Shown here: positions 21,256-31,967 of the stretch, piece after piece
How the letters are laid out: each line of letters begins with the position of its first letter
Position numbering within the stretch: the first letter of the stretch is position 1
Assembly (NCBI RefSeq): GCF_000218685.1
Contig: NW_006763291.1
Location: 2,636,308 to 2,700,307 of the forward strand
Direction of reading: 5' to 3'
Origin: Serpula lacrymans var. lacrymans S7.9
Lineage: Eukaryota > Basidiomycota > Agaricomycetes > Boletales > Serpulaceae
DNA length: 64,000 bases
The notes under the pieces: model-generated
What the model was told of the DNA's origin: nothing
Seen by the model: only the letters and a program-made list of their open reading frames with translations
Database searches by the model: none
Position numbers and translations under genes: made by a program

Positions 21256-24200
21256 CTAAACTTGCGAGGGTCCATTCGCTGAATTATCAATGTCTGGCCG
21301 CAGGGTAGCTTGTCGTAGAACTATGGCAGGCGGCCCTTGAGCAGAATTTGCAGGTTGCAGCTCGACCACTGCTTCTGGTTCTTGCCTGGTCTGAGCATTA
21401 GATACTGTGCACATCTTCAAAAAACGTGACCACAAGCTTGATCGGAATCCAATCTCAGAACCATTGACCATAGATAAATTGGTCATGGACGGCGATGACG
21501 CGTGTTCCGTCTGCTCTACAGCAAGTATTTTCTTCAACCACCACTTTTGTCGTCCATTTTGTTCAGTATTCAAAACGTAAATGCACCCAGACGTGAGTGC
21601 AAATACCGCCAGTGAAGCTACTCCTACAATTAGGCTGGGGGCAAGAGCTCTAGGGTAGTAGCACTCTATCAGAAATGCAGCAAGGAAAAGAAGCATCCTG
21701 GAATAATGGTCAGGGCCAGACTGTAGTATGCGTGGTCAATCATAACTCACCCCCACATAAGCAAGGCATAGGGAAGACTGTAGATCAGGGCAAGCGCCTC
21801 CTGGCCATACTTTTTGTGACCCATGTTGTGCAGAAATTTTGCCTGTGCATGACAGTTTTTGAGATCAGGATGCAGATCAAAACCAGTGAAATCGATAATG
21901 TAGAAACTCACGGCTTCCTCGGCAGTCTCGCGCGCTTTTGTACGATTGTGACGAAGGAGTACCAAGCCAAGGATGATACTCCCAGCACTGGCAACAAGCG
22001 ACAAATAACTAGCAACCTGTGTGGGTGACCTGGTGACATCATTGTTGGTACCGATGTTGCTGCCATTGTCGACGGTTTGGATAGCTAAGAAGCCCACGTT
22101 GGCATTGAGCAACACAGTTGCCTACAAGTATCTCACTTAGCCACATAGTAAATGGAAACTCTCATATCTGATCCTTACCAACAAATTCTGCTCTTGCAGC
22201 TCACTATTAACTTTATCTACGAACTTGTTCCATGTGAAAGAACTTGCGATGTTGTCTACAAAGATCTTATGAAGCGCTGTTCTGTGGACATCTGGGGTGT
22301 AAAAGAACATAGGAGATAAAATGGACATCAAAGTTGACCGGGTAAACTTTTGATCATGGATTGACTGCTCAAAATTAAGCCGAGAACCCTGAAGGCCGTG
22401 GAAGTTGATAAACTGGTTTCGTGCTAGATTTATGATGTTAGGAAGATTGCAACATGAACAAGGGGCAAGCAATATGTACCGAACTCATACATCATTCTAC
22501 CTGTAGACACGTTTTAGAGAGGAATGACCACATTATGTGGATGAACAACATACCAACAATCCATACTGAATGCTCGCATTTTAGAGGGCTGACAGAATGG
22601 GCTGGTAGAGATGTGTTAGAAAAGATAGGTACCTCGAGAATTAAACTTACAACTGATTTTAATTTCTCCGACTACGGAGTATAACTTCTCCAGCTGGTCG
22701 GCATCATATGGTGCCGCAGACTGGTGTGATGTCAGATGATCTTCACAGGCAACTTTGAGGTTAATAGGGTATAGGCGAAACACATACGACCCACACTACT
22801 CACCACACCGAGCCTGCAGCATTAGTTCTTTGAGGTAGTCGAGGATATTTTGTGACAGGTGACATAGGTTTGGAAACAATTCCCAATGCCTCCTAAGCTC
22901 TTGTTCAGAGAGCCTTGACAAAGTGCCAGAAGAGTCATCAGCTCACCAGTATTCAGCATGCACAGCAAACCCTGAAATAGGAAGCAATAATGTTAACCTC
23001 GAATTTCGACAAAGAAACATCTGGCTCACTTTTATGTGCCATTAATTCAACCCCTCTGCAATTGTGCAGAATTGGTGTCGCATCATAGTCGGTTAGCCAG
23101 AAGAGATATTGATTTCGTGGGTCCACAAAGTAATACCGGCCAACAATCTCATAGTTGTCATTCTGTTGCGGCTCAATCACGAGTTCCACTTCTTGAAGAT
23201 TCAACGGTAGTTTGTGTAGATCTATCAAACGACGGAGCTCGCTCTGCAAATGGTCTGCAAATCCAGAGATATCGGTAAAGATATCAGGAACCCGAATGTC
23301 AGCCTCGGTAAAAATTCTCTGGCAAGGTCCTTGAATTCTAATCATCATCTAAAATTGAAGAAAGTGGCGATAGCTTACCCTTTTCTCGTTCAAGAAATAA
23401 AATGCGCCTTCTGGATGAAATGGTACAGTCCACCCATTAAGAAGTAGTTCCGAATCACTGAAAGACACATTTATTCGGTGGGCTGGGCATGCTTGGCTAA
23501 TATAGATGACTCACTCGTGAACAGGATATTCAATAGTAAGCGCAGGTATCATGTGGGAATATTTATCCGTCGGTCTGGCAATTTCCAGAATGAAAGTTAT
23601 GAGGAAAAGCCACACAAAAACCAAACTTATGTACGTACATGACCTCTTTTTTGTCGTATCTCAGCACCCCAAGGGTCGACATCGGGAAAACCTGAGTATA
23701 ATCTACGAAAAAGGTCTCTTGTCCGGGTTCATTATTGATCGTTGGCAATGCAGTAATGTGACCTGGTGAAAATGTCAAGGCATGAGAACTACCTGCCGCA
23801 AGCTGCGGCATAGAATGTGCAGCGAATGTTGGCCTCATGCCAGAGGATAAGGAGGAAGGAGGCATCGGTCCATTATATTTCCTGTAGGACGCACGTGAGC
23901 GGACACTGCTTCTACTCATACGGCTATAGCTTGATGCAGCACTTGTAGGGCGGACGTGAGGGTCAACTACATATCCTTGTGCTTGCTGAGCATGCATCGA
24001 GACAGTTACCACTTCTTCGCCTGGTATAGCTAAGTGAGGGACGGACGATACAGGCGAAACAGCCGCAGAAGCCATCTTGACTTCTGGTTGACCCTCATGT
24101 AATGGTGGTTCTGTGGCCAAGCCGTGACTGTGCCTCGACACATTCGTCTTTCGTGAAATATCATCGTTCGAATCATCTCCAGGTCCATCTGTCACGCCCG

Positions 24201-24669
24201 TACTGCGTTCATTAACAGAGTCTTTGGAAGAGGTAGCGACTGGAAATTCGTAAAGCTGAGTGTACTTTCGATTGTGCCTAGTAGAGTGCAGTGTAGGTGG
24301 ATGGCTGGATGATCTGGCGTCGTCGGCAGCCCCGCTTGTATTGGGCTGTGGAGAGTGGCTAGTAAGAGAGCTGCCCTGTGCCAGTTGATCTGAGGGCTGC
24401 AGACTTGGACAGATGGTCCACCGAGGAACACCAGGAGATAAAAATGATACCGAATCCACTGGAGAAGGTATGATTTGGCTAGACTCCTTATCATCATTAG
24501 GTCGAGGCGAAATATGGCCTGCGCAGTTGAAACGTCTCCAGAAAAAAACCCATATTCTCGATAGACGATAAATGAAGCGTTGTGGAGACAAACCAATATT
24601 AGGCCTTAGCTTCTTCAGCATCAATTTCCATAGGCGAGAAAGTACTGCAAGTGTCGCATTGATACGCAT
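21256..24669 (-). CDS. WW-like domain membrane protein, Agaricomycete-type conserved family
   Basis: Twelve exons: 24669-23639, 23574-23515, 23457-23379, 23318-23030, 22971-22947, 22892-22804, 22740-22651, 22601-22554, 22500-22480, 22423-22179, 22121-21751, 21697-21256. They sum to 929 residues in frame. The first third is Ser/Pro-rich and probably disordered. Around residues 364-398 lies a WW-like segment, LLNGWTVPFHPEGAFYF..EKRRIFTEADI, in which the second Trp is absent. A conserved mid-region follows (YYFVDPRNQYLFWL, RHWELFPNL, QFINFHGLQGSRLNF). The last 270 residues carry about four hydrophobic helices (near VASYLSLVASAGSIILG, EALALIYSLPYALLMWG, FLAAFLIECYY and SLIVGVASLAVFALTSG). I recognise the family as recurrent in mushroom genomes but know no function. 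The 54-nt intron 22893-22946 and the 60-nt intron 23319-23378 were preferred over shorter alternatives. Confidence 0.85.
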
Positions 24670-25356
24670 AGATACGAGCTGGGTCAGACCAGTGGATGGA
24701 GGAAGCGTAAAACTTGCAGGCACAGGTTACTTGCTGTATTGCGAAGCCTCGTTGGCTGTTTATGGAAAACAATATAAGTACATCCCTTGATGTAGAGATA
24801 GCCGCAGCTGCAGAGCGCTAACTTGAACTTCGACTTGAATCCCGTGGCCACATCCATGTGCACTTATTCCATAACTGTATCGTAAAGCGGTGACCACGAG
24901 ACCAAATTCTTGAAAGAGTGCCAGTGTTCGTGAGCTTGGGCTCAATGGTGCGGAGCCAATGTTTGGATATTGGAAGAGGGAGAAAAGAGTATTCCGTCGA
25001 AGCTTTGTTGATGAATGCAGAACATTGCGGAAGCTTAGCATGATAGGCGGTTGTCGCAGTGAGCTCAGTGTGACAGCAGTAATGACTCCGCCAAGCCGCG
25101 CAGTTGCACAACGGCATGAACCTGTCAGTCTTGGTAGGTATAATGCAGACTGCAGGCTAAAGTACATATAGTCTGGTTTTATTTCATTCATTACTTTCGG
25201 TAAAGGGATTATACTAATATTCTTGGATAGAGAAATCAGTGAACATGTGTCTTGAGAGTGTTGTACTGCGCAGAGTTGTGACAAGAATGTTAATGCTTGC
25301 TTGACCGCCCTTCAATCAACCGTCTGAGCGTTCAAGTACTTGTGCTTCCGTGGATT
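24670..25356. other. Intergenic region between membrane-protein gene and metacaspase A
   Basis: A minus-strand frame of 174 codons (24760-25284) begins at TTG and shows no domain, so I did not call it. The region should include the promoter of the membrane-protein gene and the 3' flank of metacaspase A. Confidence 0.45.
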
Positions 25357-27483
25357 TTAAATCAAATTTTCCACAGGCTCGTCGTATTCATCGTCCTTCG
25401 AAAGAAATATCAGCTATGCCATATATATGGGACACATCAACACCACTACAACATACCAATGGAAAGTCAACAGCGACCTTGTAGGGAAAACAGAGCAAAA
25501 AGATCAACTATTGACGGACTTAAACTGGTAAATAGTGCTTACTTGTATATCTTGGCCCCCCTGATCCTGATCTTCATCTTCATCCTGAAAACACAAATAT
25601 CAGCTCTCGACGGTCTTCAGTTGAATCAATTCTACTTGCAAGGATATTCTGCTCCCTCTGCTCCTGATCCTGATCCTGAATATAAGAAGGGTCAGCTGAA
25701 GGAGGTTTAATTTGAATATATGTTTTCCTTACCTGAATATTCTGCCCCCCTTGATCCTGGCCTCGACTCCGATACTGGCCCTCATCTTGGCCCTCATCTT
25801 GACTCTCATCTGAATCAGAGTCAGAGTCATTGCGGCTCGGATGACGGGTATTTGAGCTAGCTCTATTGATATATCCTCGTGACTTCGAGGCAGCGTGTCG
25901 ATCAGCAGTCATGTCCTTCATATTTGAACTGCCACACTGTGATGAGTGATGCTACACGAGGAGAAAAGAGGTTACCTCACTCCAGTTCCATCAAGAGCTT
26001 TCTTAACGATTGGTGAGGGTGTTTCTCTAGTTATTGTCATCATTGTGAGTCGCTATTTTGAGATACCTTTGCTCATCGTACTCACGCATAGCCTTCACAA
26101 AAAACTGGAGACTGTTGCATTACCAATTACAGTAGACCACAGCTGTAATTTGGCGGACTTACTTCAGTAAACGACCCTTTGGGACCCTCCCAAGCGCTCT
26201 GGTCGTCTCTGCAGGCGGAGATTGAGATCTGCAGACAAATCACTATCAGTGATATTACAACGGGGTCTGGGACACGTACTACGGAGGCTCTACGCAAGAA
26301 CGTAGGCTGGTAGCTTTTACTTGGGCTACCAACAACCGATTCTTCCCTAGGAGATAGATGTTCTTGCACAGAAGAGTCCTGTGATCTGGGCTGGCCATTA
26401 AGAAATTCCGCTTGGGAGATAACTGAATAGTAGGCCGTTAGGATTTTGCAAAGGAGAGAGTTGACAGCAAGTACTTACGGGCTTCGTGTGAGTAGCCATG
26501 TGGCGCCTCAGACTTGATACGATGCTCTGCATCTTCAAGCATAAATTTAGGCACTGTGGCAACTTGAGGCTCGTTGAATGCAAGGTCTATGTTAATATAA
26601 TATGAGCGCTATCCAAAGAGTTTAAATATGCTCAGAAATCACCAAGCATTGTCCCTGAATGACATGTATCCCAGAGCACCTATCAAGATATGTCGTCAAC
26701 GAATGGATATGTTTTTACGGGGGTTACTAAATACCATAAGGTGACTACCGATCGGACGAGGTCCAGCCAGTGTTCTTTTCAGTTCCTGTAGAGTATACCA
26801 ATCAGACAGGTAGAGGGGTGGATGATTGATAACAATCACGTTGTCCAGAATTATCTCGTTATCACATCCAACAATTGCTACGAATAGTTAAACATAGCCT
26901 GCCTAGTTAGAGCACTGTTAGAAATGCTAACCTTCATCTTTTCCGTCTGCTTCTTGCTTATCGTCTACGGCATCCCGTTGCTCACCGTGGCCAGAATCTT
27001 AGATATAGACTCAACGCTGAGTATAAAGGCTGCATCATGAACATGAAGGGTTGATACCCACAAGAAAAGAATAGATAATCTCCCTCCCTGGTTCCTTCTA
27101 CTAGGCGCGCGATCTCGCGCCGCTTCGTAAAGCAAAAGGTTTTCAGTATCGATCAAGAGAACCAGAAGGAGCGTATTTACAATGTTGGCCTGAGTTGGCA
27201 TGAGGTCATCGGTAAAGGAACTTTTATCGCACATCATGACGATATTTTCCTCGAGAAAGCCAAGCGTTGCTAATGTCCTTTTAGAAAATAGTTGAAAAGA
27301 GGAGTGATTAAATATACCGATTAGCAGCTTCTTAACATGTCTAGCGTTCTTGTGAGCCTCATGGAGAATTTCGCCAGGCTCTCGGCCGACTGGCTTCTCC
27401 TTATATTTTCTGTTGAGTTCCTTGTAACTGATACCAATAAGAAGAGCCTTTTTCTTCGGTGTCATTTCAAGCGTGATACTCAT
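25357..27483 (-). CDS. Metacaspase (peptidase C14 family), copy A
   Basis: This is a caspase-fold cysteine protease; fungal metacaspases cleave after Arg/Lys and act in stress responses and protein quality control. Seventeen proposed exons: 27483-27318, 27269-27181, 27122-27062, 26997-26932, 26877-26840, 26785-26735, 26679-26643, 26586-26479, 26422-26280, 26228-26163, 26104-26086, 26026-25981, 25928-25733, 25675-25640, 25584-25543, 25477-25457, 25413-25357; 413 residues. KKALLIGISY starts the fold. The catalytic dyad is His109 (YSGHG) and Cys163 (DTCHSG). There is no prodomain before the core. The tail is acidic and Gln-rich (DSDSDSDESQ, then QGGQNIQ, REQNIL and GGQDIQ units), each unit ending at an exon border; one intron starts with GC. 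The last two exons are the weakest part. Internal exon lengths match copy B. Confidence 0.82.
25542..25740 (-). repeat. Threefold repeated exon end/donor unit in metacaspase A
   Basis: Three times a stretch coding D/E-Q-x-Q followed by Q-(N/D)-I-(Q/L) ends directly at a splice donor: GTAAGG at 25732, GCAAGT at 25639 and GTAAGC at 25542. The coding parts are clearly related at the base level (GATCAGG.. / CAGAATAT..). This looks like local tandem duplication of an exon end together with its donor site. Confidence 0.6.
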
Positions 27484-28030
27484 AGCTGAGCAGATCAAGG
27501 AAGGTAATCAGGGGTAAGTTGAAGAACAAGTTGCAAAGTGCCATCGGTTATATAACTGCAAAGGCTGTGTCAGATTGTCAACGTCAGGAATTGATAACGT
27601 AGGGCCAATAGAAAGGCACGGACCTTCAGTGCTATGCAGGCGCCATGAAGCCCACAACAGTGATCATCGAGATGGCATCGACGAAGCGTACGTATCGAAG
27701 ACTGGCATAAGGGTGATTTGGACACGAGAGCATAGGTCGAGCGCTCGGGAGAAGCACGAAATTCACGCGCAAGGGTGCTGTGGGTAAACACGGTTATGGT
27801 GATTCGACGAAAACTGTTCTGTTCTCTACATCAGAGCTATATACACCTTCACATAGGAAAAGCGCGTGAAGTTACCTTCGCGCTAAGATCCTATAATAAA
27901 CTGACAGACGTATAAATGATAGCGGTACCTGGATTTTCCGGGCGCTCGTCAGCAATTGAAACGACCCCTTAAAGAGATACAACATACGTACAGTCGAGCC
28001 GCCTTAGCAGCCAAGAGATGGAGAATCCCT
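27484..28030. other. Upstream region of metacaspase A, inside the tandem duplication
   Basis: It contains no gene. It aligns by eye with 31287-31967, upstream of metacaspase B. Shared text includes AGAAAGG..AGGACCTTC..TGCTA near 27610-27640 and 31415-31445, and TTCCGAGCGCTC-like text near 27935 and 31803. This shows that the duplicated unit extends between the protease and esterase genes. Confidence 0.6.
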
Positions 28031-29075
28031 TCCCTTACTTTGTCCCGAAGATGTACGGACGGAACGAAATCCCTAGCAGATAATCTTCACACGCAACCTA
28101 CAGTCCATAGACTAGCCAAATCTGCGTTCGCATAGAACCACACTGTACGGCTCAACGAATTCTATGATTTCACCAGCCTGTGCGAACTTCAGACAACCTC
28201 GTTGCTCTCGATATACGCCTTGAGACCACCCGATAAGCACCCCACTTACTCTTCCTGCCGAGAACAATGTGTCAAAGAAGCGCCGGAGCTTATGAGATGA
28301 TACGCACGTTTCCACTATATTATCTTCCAGTTGTACCCAGTGTGGTGCAAGAACTCTATCCTTATGGATAGTGAACACGGCTGCGGAGAAGCACTGTCGA
28401 CCACTTTAGCATTGATTGGTAGATTTATTTTTACCAACTGGTACATATGTGTTTGACACGTTTAACCATAAAATCCATAAGGAAAGCTTTTCTATTCGGC
28501 CTCCTTTCAACGTCAGAACAGGTGGACTTAAAACTGGATTTATCGATGGAGCGACGTACAGAAAGCTGGACTGCCGCGGCAGGATAAGTTCACCCTTCAC
28601 ATTTTCTTGTAAGAATATCAGCCGAGCGTTGGAGGCGAACACCAGATCTGTATAGTAAGAGAGCACATACAAAAAAGGAATCCTCGTTAGGAGGTAATGA
28701 GAAGCCGAAGAATCTTATTTCTACCAGGGTCGCACATATACAACTTCATACCCGCGGCTTCAAGCATTTGATTAACATAGACGCACATGTAGACGCACAA
28801 GTGATGACGGTATCTGATCAGAACTTCCCAGCGCTCGTCAACAAATCAAAGAAACCATTTTCCTTAATAAAAAAAGATAGTACAGCACACGTAGATTTGG
28901 AGTACGCAGTCACCAAATAAGCAAACAGTGTAGTATTCGATTCCAGCTGGGAGAGATAGCCCATGGAACAATGAACCCAATAATTATAACTCGTCACGAG
29001 TTGATCTGTAGTAAGGTCTGTATCAGAAATGCCATGGTCTGAGGGGTATAGATTCTGAACAGCCAAGTGTCTCCC
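28031..29075 (-). pseudogene. Decayed, rearranged carboxylesterase (relic of copy A)
   Basis: Three blocks match the intact esterase at 31968-34342. 28925-29062 matches its middle (AVQNLYP..DHGIS, then YWVHCSMGYLSQLE). 28262-28378 matches the end of its fourth exon and the next intron (HWVQ.DNI, then cttagttgac-like intron text). 28126-28250 matches its C-terminus (I.E..EPY). On the minus strand these occur in the order middle, exon 4, C-terminus, whereas in the intact gene exon 4 comes first. The serine nucleophile region is missing and frames are broken. No protein is expected. It is the esterase half of the tandemly duplicated metacaspase/esterase unit. Confidence 0.8.
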
Positions 29076-29278
29076 CACTGGCAAGCCGGATATCGAGGAG
29101 GATAATTGCTAGAGGCGAGTGAAAAGAGATCTCGCTTGGGTCGGCCCGAAAGATGGCAGCCAATCCACTGATGCCCGTTGAAGTCTTTTACAAAATGTAT
29201 TGAGGTCACAGGCCCTTAAGTTTTGCAAATAGCCCTCTCCCTGAGCAATATAACAGCCTGCACACATCTACTCGTCAT

Positions 29279-31286
29279 TCATTGACTAAGATATTCATCT
29301 ATATTCTTGTTCAATATTGAGTCCTTGGGGGAAAGTATATGCTGAGTCAACTCGTTAAGATGATCGTAAAGACATACCATTGGGTCATAACTCGAGATCT
29401 TTAGAATGAACCAAAAAAACAGTCAGCTTATGGTCTCTACAACAAACAAATATGTATCCCACCTCAACATCCTGCTCATCTGAGTCAGTGTCGGAGCGAG
29501 AGCTTAAATGGCAAGTGCATGGGCCAGCTTTGCCAGTGTCGTAATTTCCTCGAGCCTCCCGGTGTCGGTCCTCCGACAATTTATGCACATCTTTACTAAT
29601 ACATGTTCTCATGGTTGAATGATGCTGTATACGGGGGAGAGATTCCTTACTTTACTTCTGCTACTAGTTCTTTGAATGTTAAATGAGCTTTTGATTCTGC
29701 ATCATAATTGTTAGCCACTGTCTTGATATATGTTAGCCAAGTACATTCACTTATTGCATTTATGAAAAACTGGAGATCGTTGCATCAGCATTGGCAACCA
29801 CAACTGGACCTTGCCAGACTTACTTCAGTCAACGAGTCCCCATTTGGATACTCAAACGCACTCTGACTATCTGTACAGGCCGAAATTGAAATCTACAAAT
29901 AACCATGAGGAAAATAGTGCAGCAAGGTTCAGAACACACATACCACAGAGGCTCTACTCAAGAACATAGACTTGCGGCAATTTCCTGCACAGCCCCAAAC
30001 CGCTGTGTAGTTTGAACTGGGTTCCCGGGAAAAAGGTAATGAAGTAGAAGTAGATGGTGATTCGGCCACAGGAGAGAGACATTCTTGAGCAGAAAAGTTG
30101 CGCTTCTCTGATTCTCCTTTTGGTTTGTAAGAAGCCGATAGTGTCGAGCAGTGGCGTAATTCAGGAGATTGCCCATATGGAACACTAAGAGACATAGCTC
30201 GGGAGATAACTGAAATGGTAAGTCATTAGAACACGGAAGGAGAATGATAGGAAGTAAACACGTATACAGGTTTGGCGCACGTATCCAGAAGCCACCGTGG
30301 AGGTAGAGAGATGATGAGATACCACATGCTCGATCATAAACGTGGGCACTTTAGCAATCTTTGTATAAGGAAGATCTGCACCACCACGTGAGCATGAGCA
30401 GGAGACCAAAAATGCTAAAGAAATTTACCAAGCATGGTCCCCGAGTGACAAGTATCCCAGATGACCTGTCGAGAAAATGTTGTCAATGAATAGTCGCAAA
30501 TGTTACAAAAACTTTCTAATTACCATTAAATGACTGCGGAAGGGAAGTGCATCTGGAAGCATCTTCTTCAAATCCTGTGAAGCACATTGAAGTCAGGTAG
30601 GCCGAAAGCATACATTGGTGACAACAAATTACATTGTCAAGGATTATTTCGCCATCAGACCCAACGATTGCTATGAAAGCAGCCATATTCAAACTACGCA
30701 AAATGACGTTATTGAGAGCACTGACCTTCATCCAACCCGTCTTCCTCGTGCCCGTCTGGTATGGCAGTCCGTTGCTCACCATGTCCAGAATCTGAAACGC
30801 ACAATCACTGTTGAACAAAAGCCCACATCATGAAAGAATGCCCGATACGCACAAGATAAAAAGAACTGATCTCCCGCCCTGGCTCCATCTACCAAGTTCT
30901 GAATTTCACGTTGCTTTCCCGAAAAGAAAAATCAGTATCAACTGCGAGAAACAAAAACATTATCCTACTATGTTGGCTTGAGTTGGTACTATCTTGTCAT
31001 CGTCATGGCGCGGCTTATCGAGCATGACAACGATGTCTTGTTTAAGAAAGTGGAACGTCTCTGTTATCACCTCAGCATAGTTAAATGACAAAGTTGGTGG
31101 AATAAATTTACCAATAAGCAATCGTTTTATATGTCTAGCATTGTTATGAGATCCTTTAAGAATCTGAGTAGGCTCTTGGCTAGGTCGTTTCTCGCGATCC
31201 AATTTGTGCAGTGCCTTGTAGTTGATACCGATAACAAGTGCCTTTTTCTTTGGTTTCCTTTCTGTGCCAGGATGCGTTATAGCCAT
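29279..31286 (-). CDS. Metacaspase (peptidase C14 family), copy B
   Basis: Fifteen proposed exons: 31286-31112, 31060-30969, 30913-30853, 30791-30726, 30670-30633, 30574-30524, 30465-30429, 30375-30268, 30209-29944, 29892-29824, 29769-29751, 29717-29651, 29607-29463, 29398-29378, 29341-29279; 425 residues. The core starts KKKALVIGINY. The dyad is His113 (YSGHG) and Cys167 (DTCHSG), 54 residues apart as in copy A. Exons 3-8 (61, 66, 38, 51, 37 and 108 nt) and exon 11 (19 nt) have exactly the same lengths as in copy A. Exon 9 is 123 nt longer, adding a Ser-rich stretch (SLSVPYGQSPEL...). The Gln-rich exon repeats of copy A are absent; the tail is instead SDTDSDEQD-type acidic sequence. The short final introns (36 and 43 nt) are uncertain. 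The dyad is intact, so activity is plausible. Confidence 0.82.
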
Positions 31287-31967
31287 GTGTTGCAAAGATC
31301 AGAGGCGATAATCGAGTTGATAGTTAAAGAACGAGCTGATCTTGACTATTTATTATTACAGAGGCAGTGTCAGCACTGCTAGCATATTGACTCTGACTCG
31401 GATAACGCGGGAAATATAGAAAGGTGAGGACCTTCGATGCTAGGAAGGCATCATGGAACCACAGCAATGAGGATCAATGCGATACAGTGTCGTGTTGCAG
31501 GGAGCGCCATTCACTATGTTAATCGATAAAACGCGTGTATCGGAGCTGAACTGCAGGGCGCTTGTACCCATTTGTACACGAGGGTACATTGCTTGAGGGA
31601 AGCACGAGATCTATGTAGAAGAGCACAGGTGAGAATTCAAGCACAGAATACGCGTGAGTAAACGAGGCGATGGCGATTTCGGAGGCTGTTACCTTTAGAG
31701 CCTCGGGAAATTCACATGAAAAGAACACAAGAAGGAAGTTTCACGCTATTCCATCTATGATAATTTGAGATATAGATGCACAAGTGATATTGATACCTGA
31801 TATTTCCGAGCGCTCATCTAGAAGACGCCTTGAAAATAGATACAGCAGACGTACATTCCAGCAGATTATGCGGCCATTGAACAAGGAAAAAGTTCCCCCG
31901 TTCCGAAGACGCGCAAAAGATACAACACCCCTAGCCAATGAGCTCCACACTCAACCTGACGTGGGCT
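31287..31967. other. Region between metacaspase B and the intact esterase
   Basis: No gene is seen. It corresponds to 27484-28030 in the other half of the tandem duplication and holds the promoter of metacaspase B and the 3' flank of the esterase. Confidence 0.55.

Noticed and set aside
22914..22946. 33-nt intron option in the same gene
   Set aside because: The 54-nt option keeps frame and gives EYWRHWELFP, the conserved spacing.
23349..23378. 30-nt intron with acceptor at 23349 in the membrane-protein gene
   Set aside because: Too short for this genome; the 60-nt alternative gives EKRRIFTEAD, which fits the family.
24760..25284. 174-codon minus frame between membrane-protein and metacaspase genes
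   Set aside because: It starts with TTG, has no domain, and occupies a promoter region.
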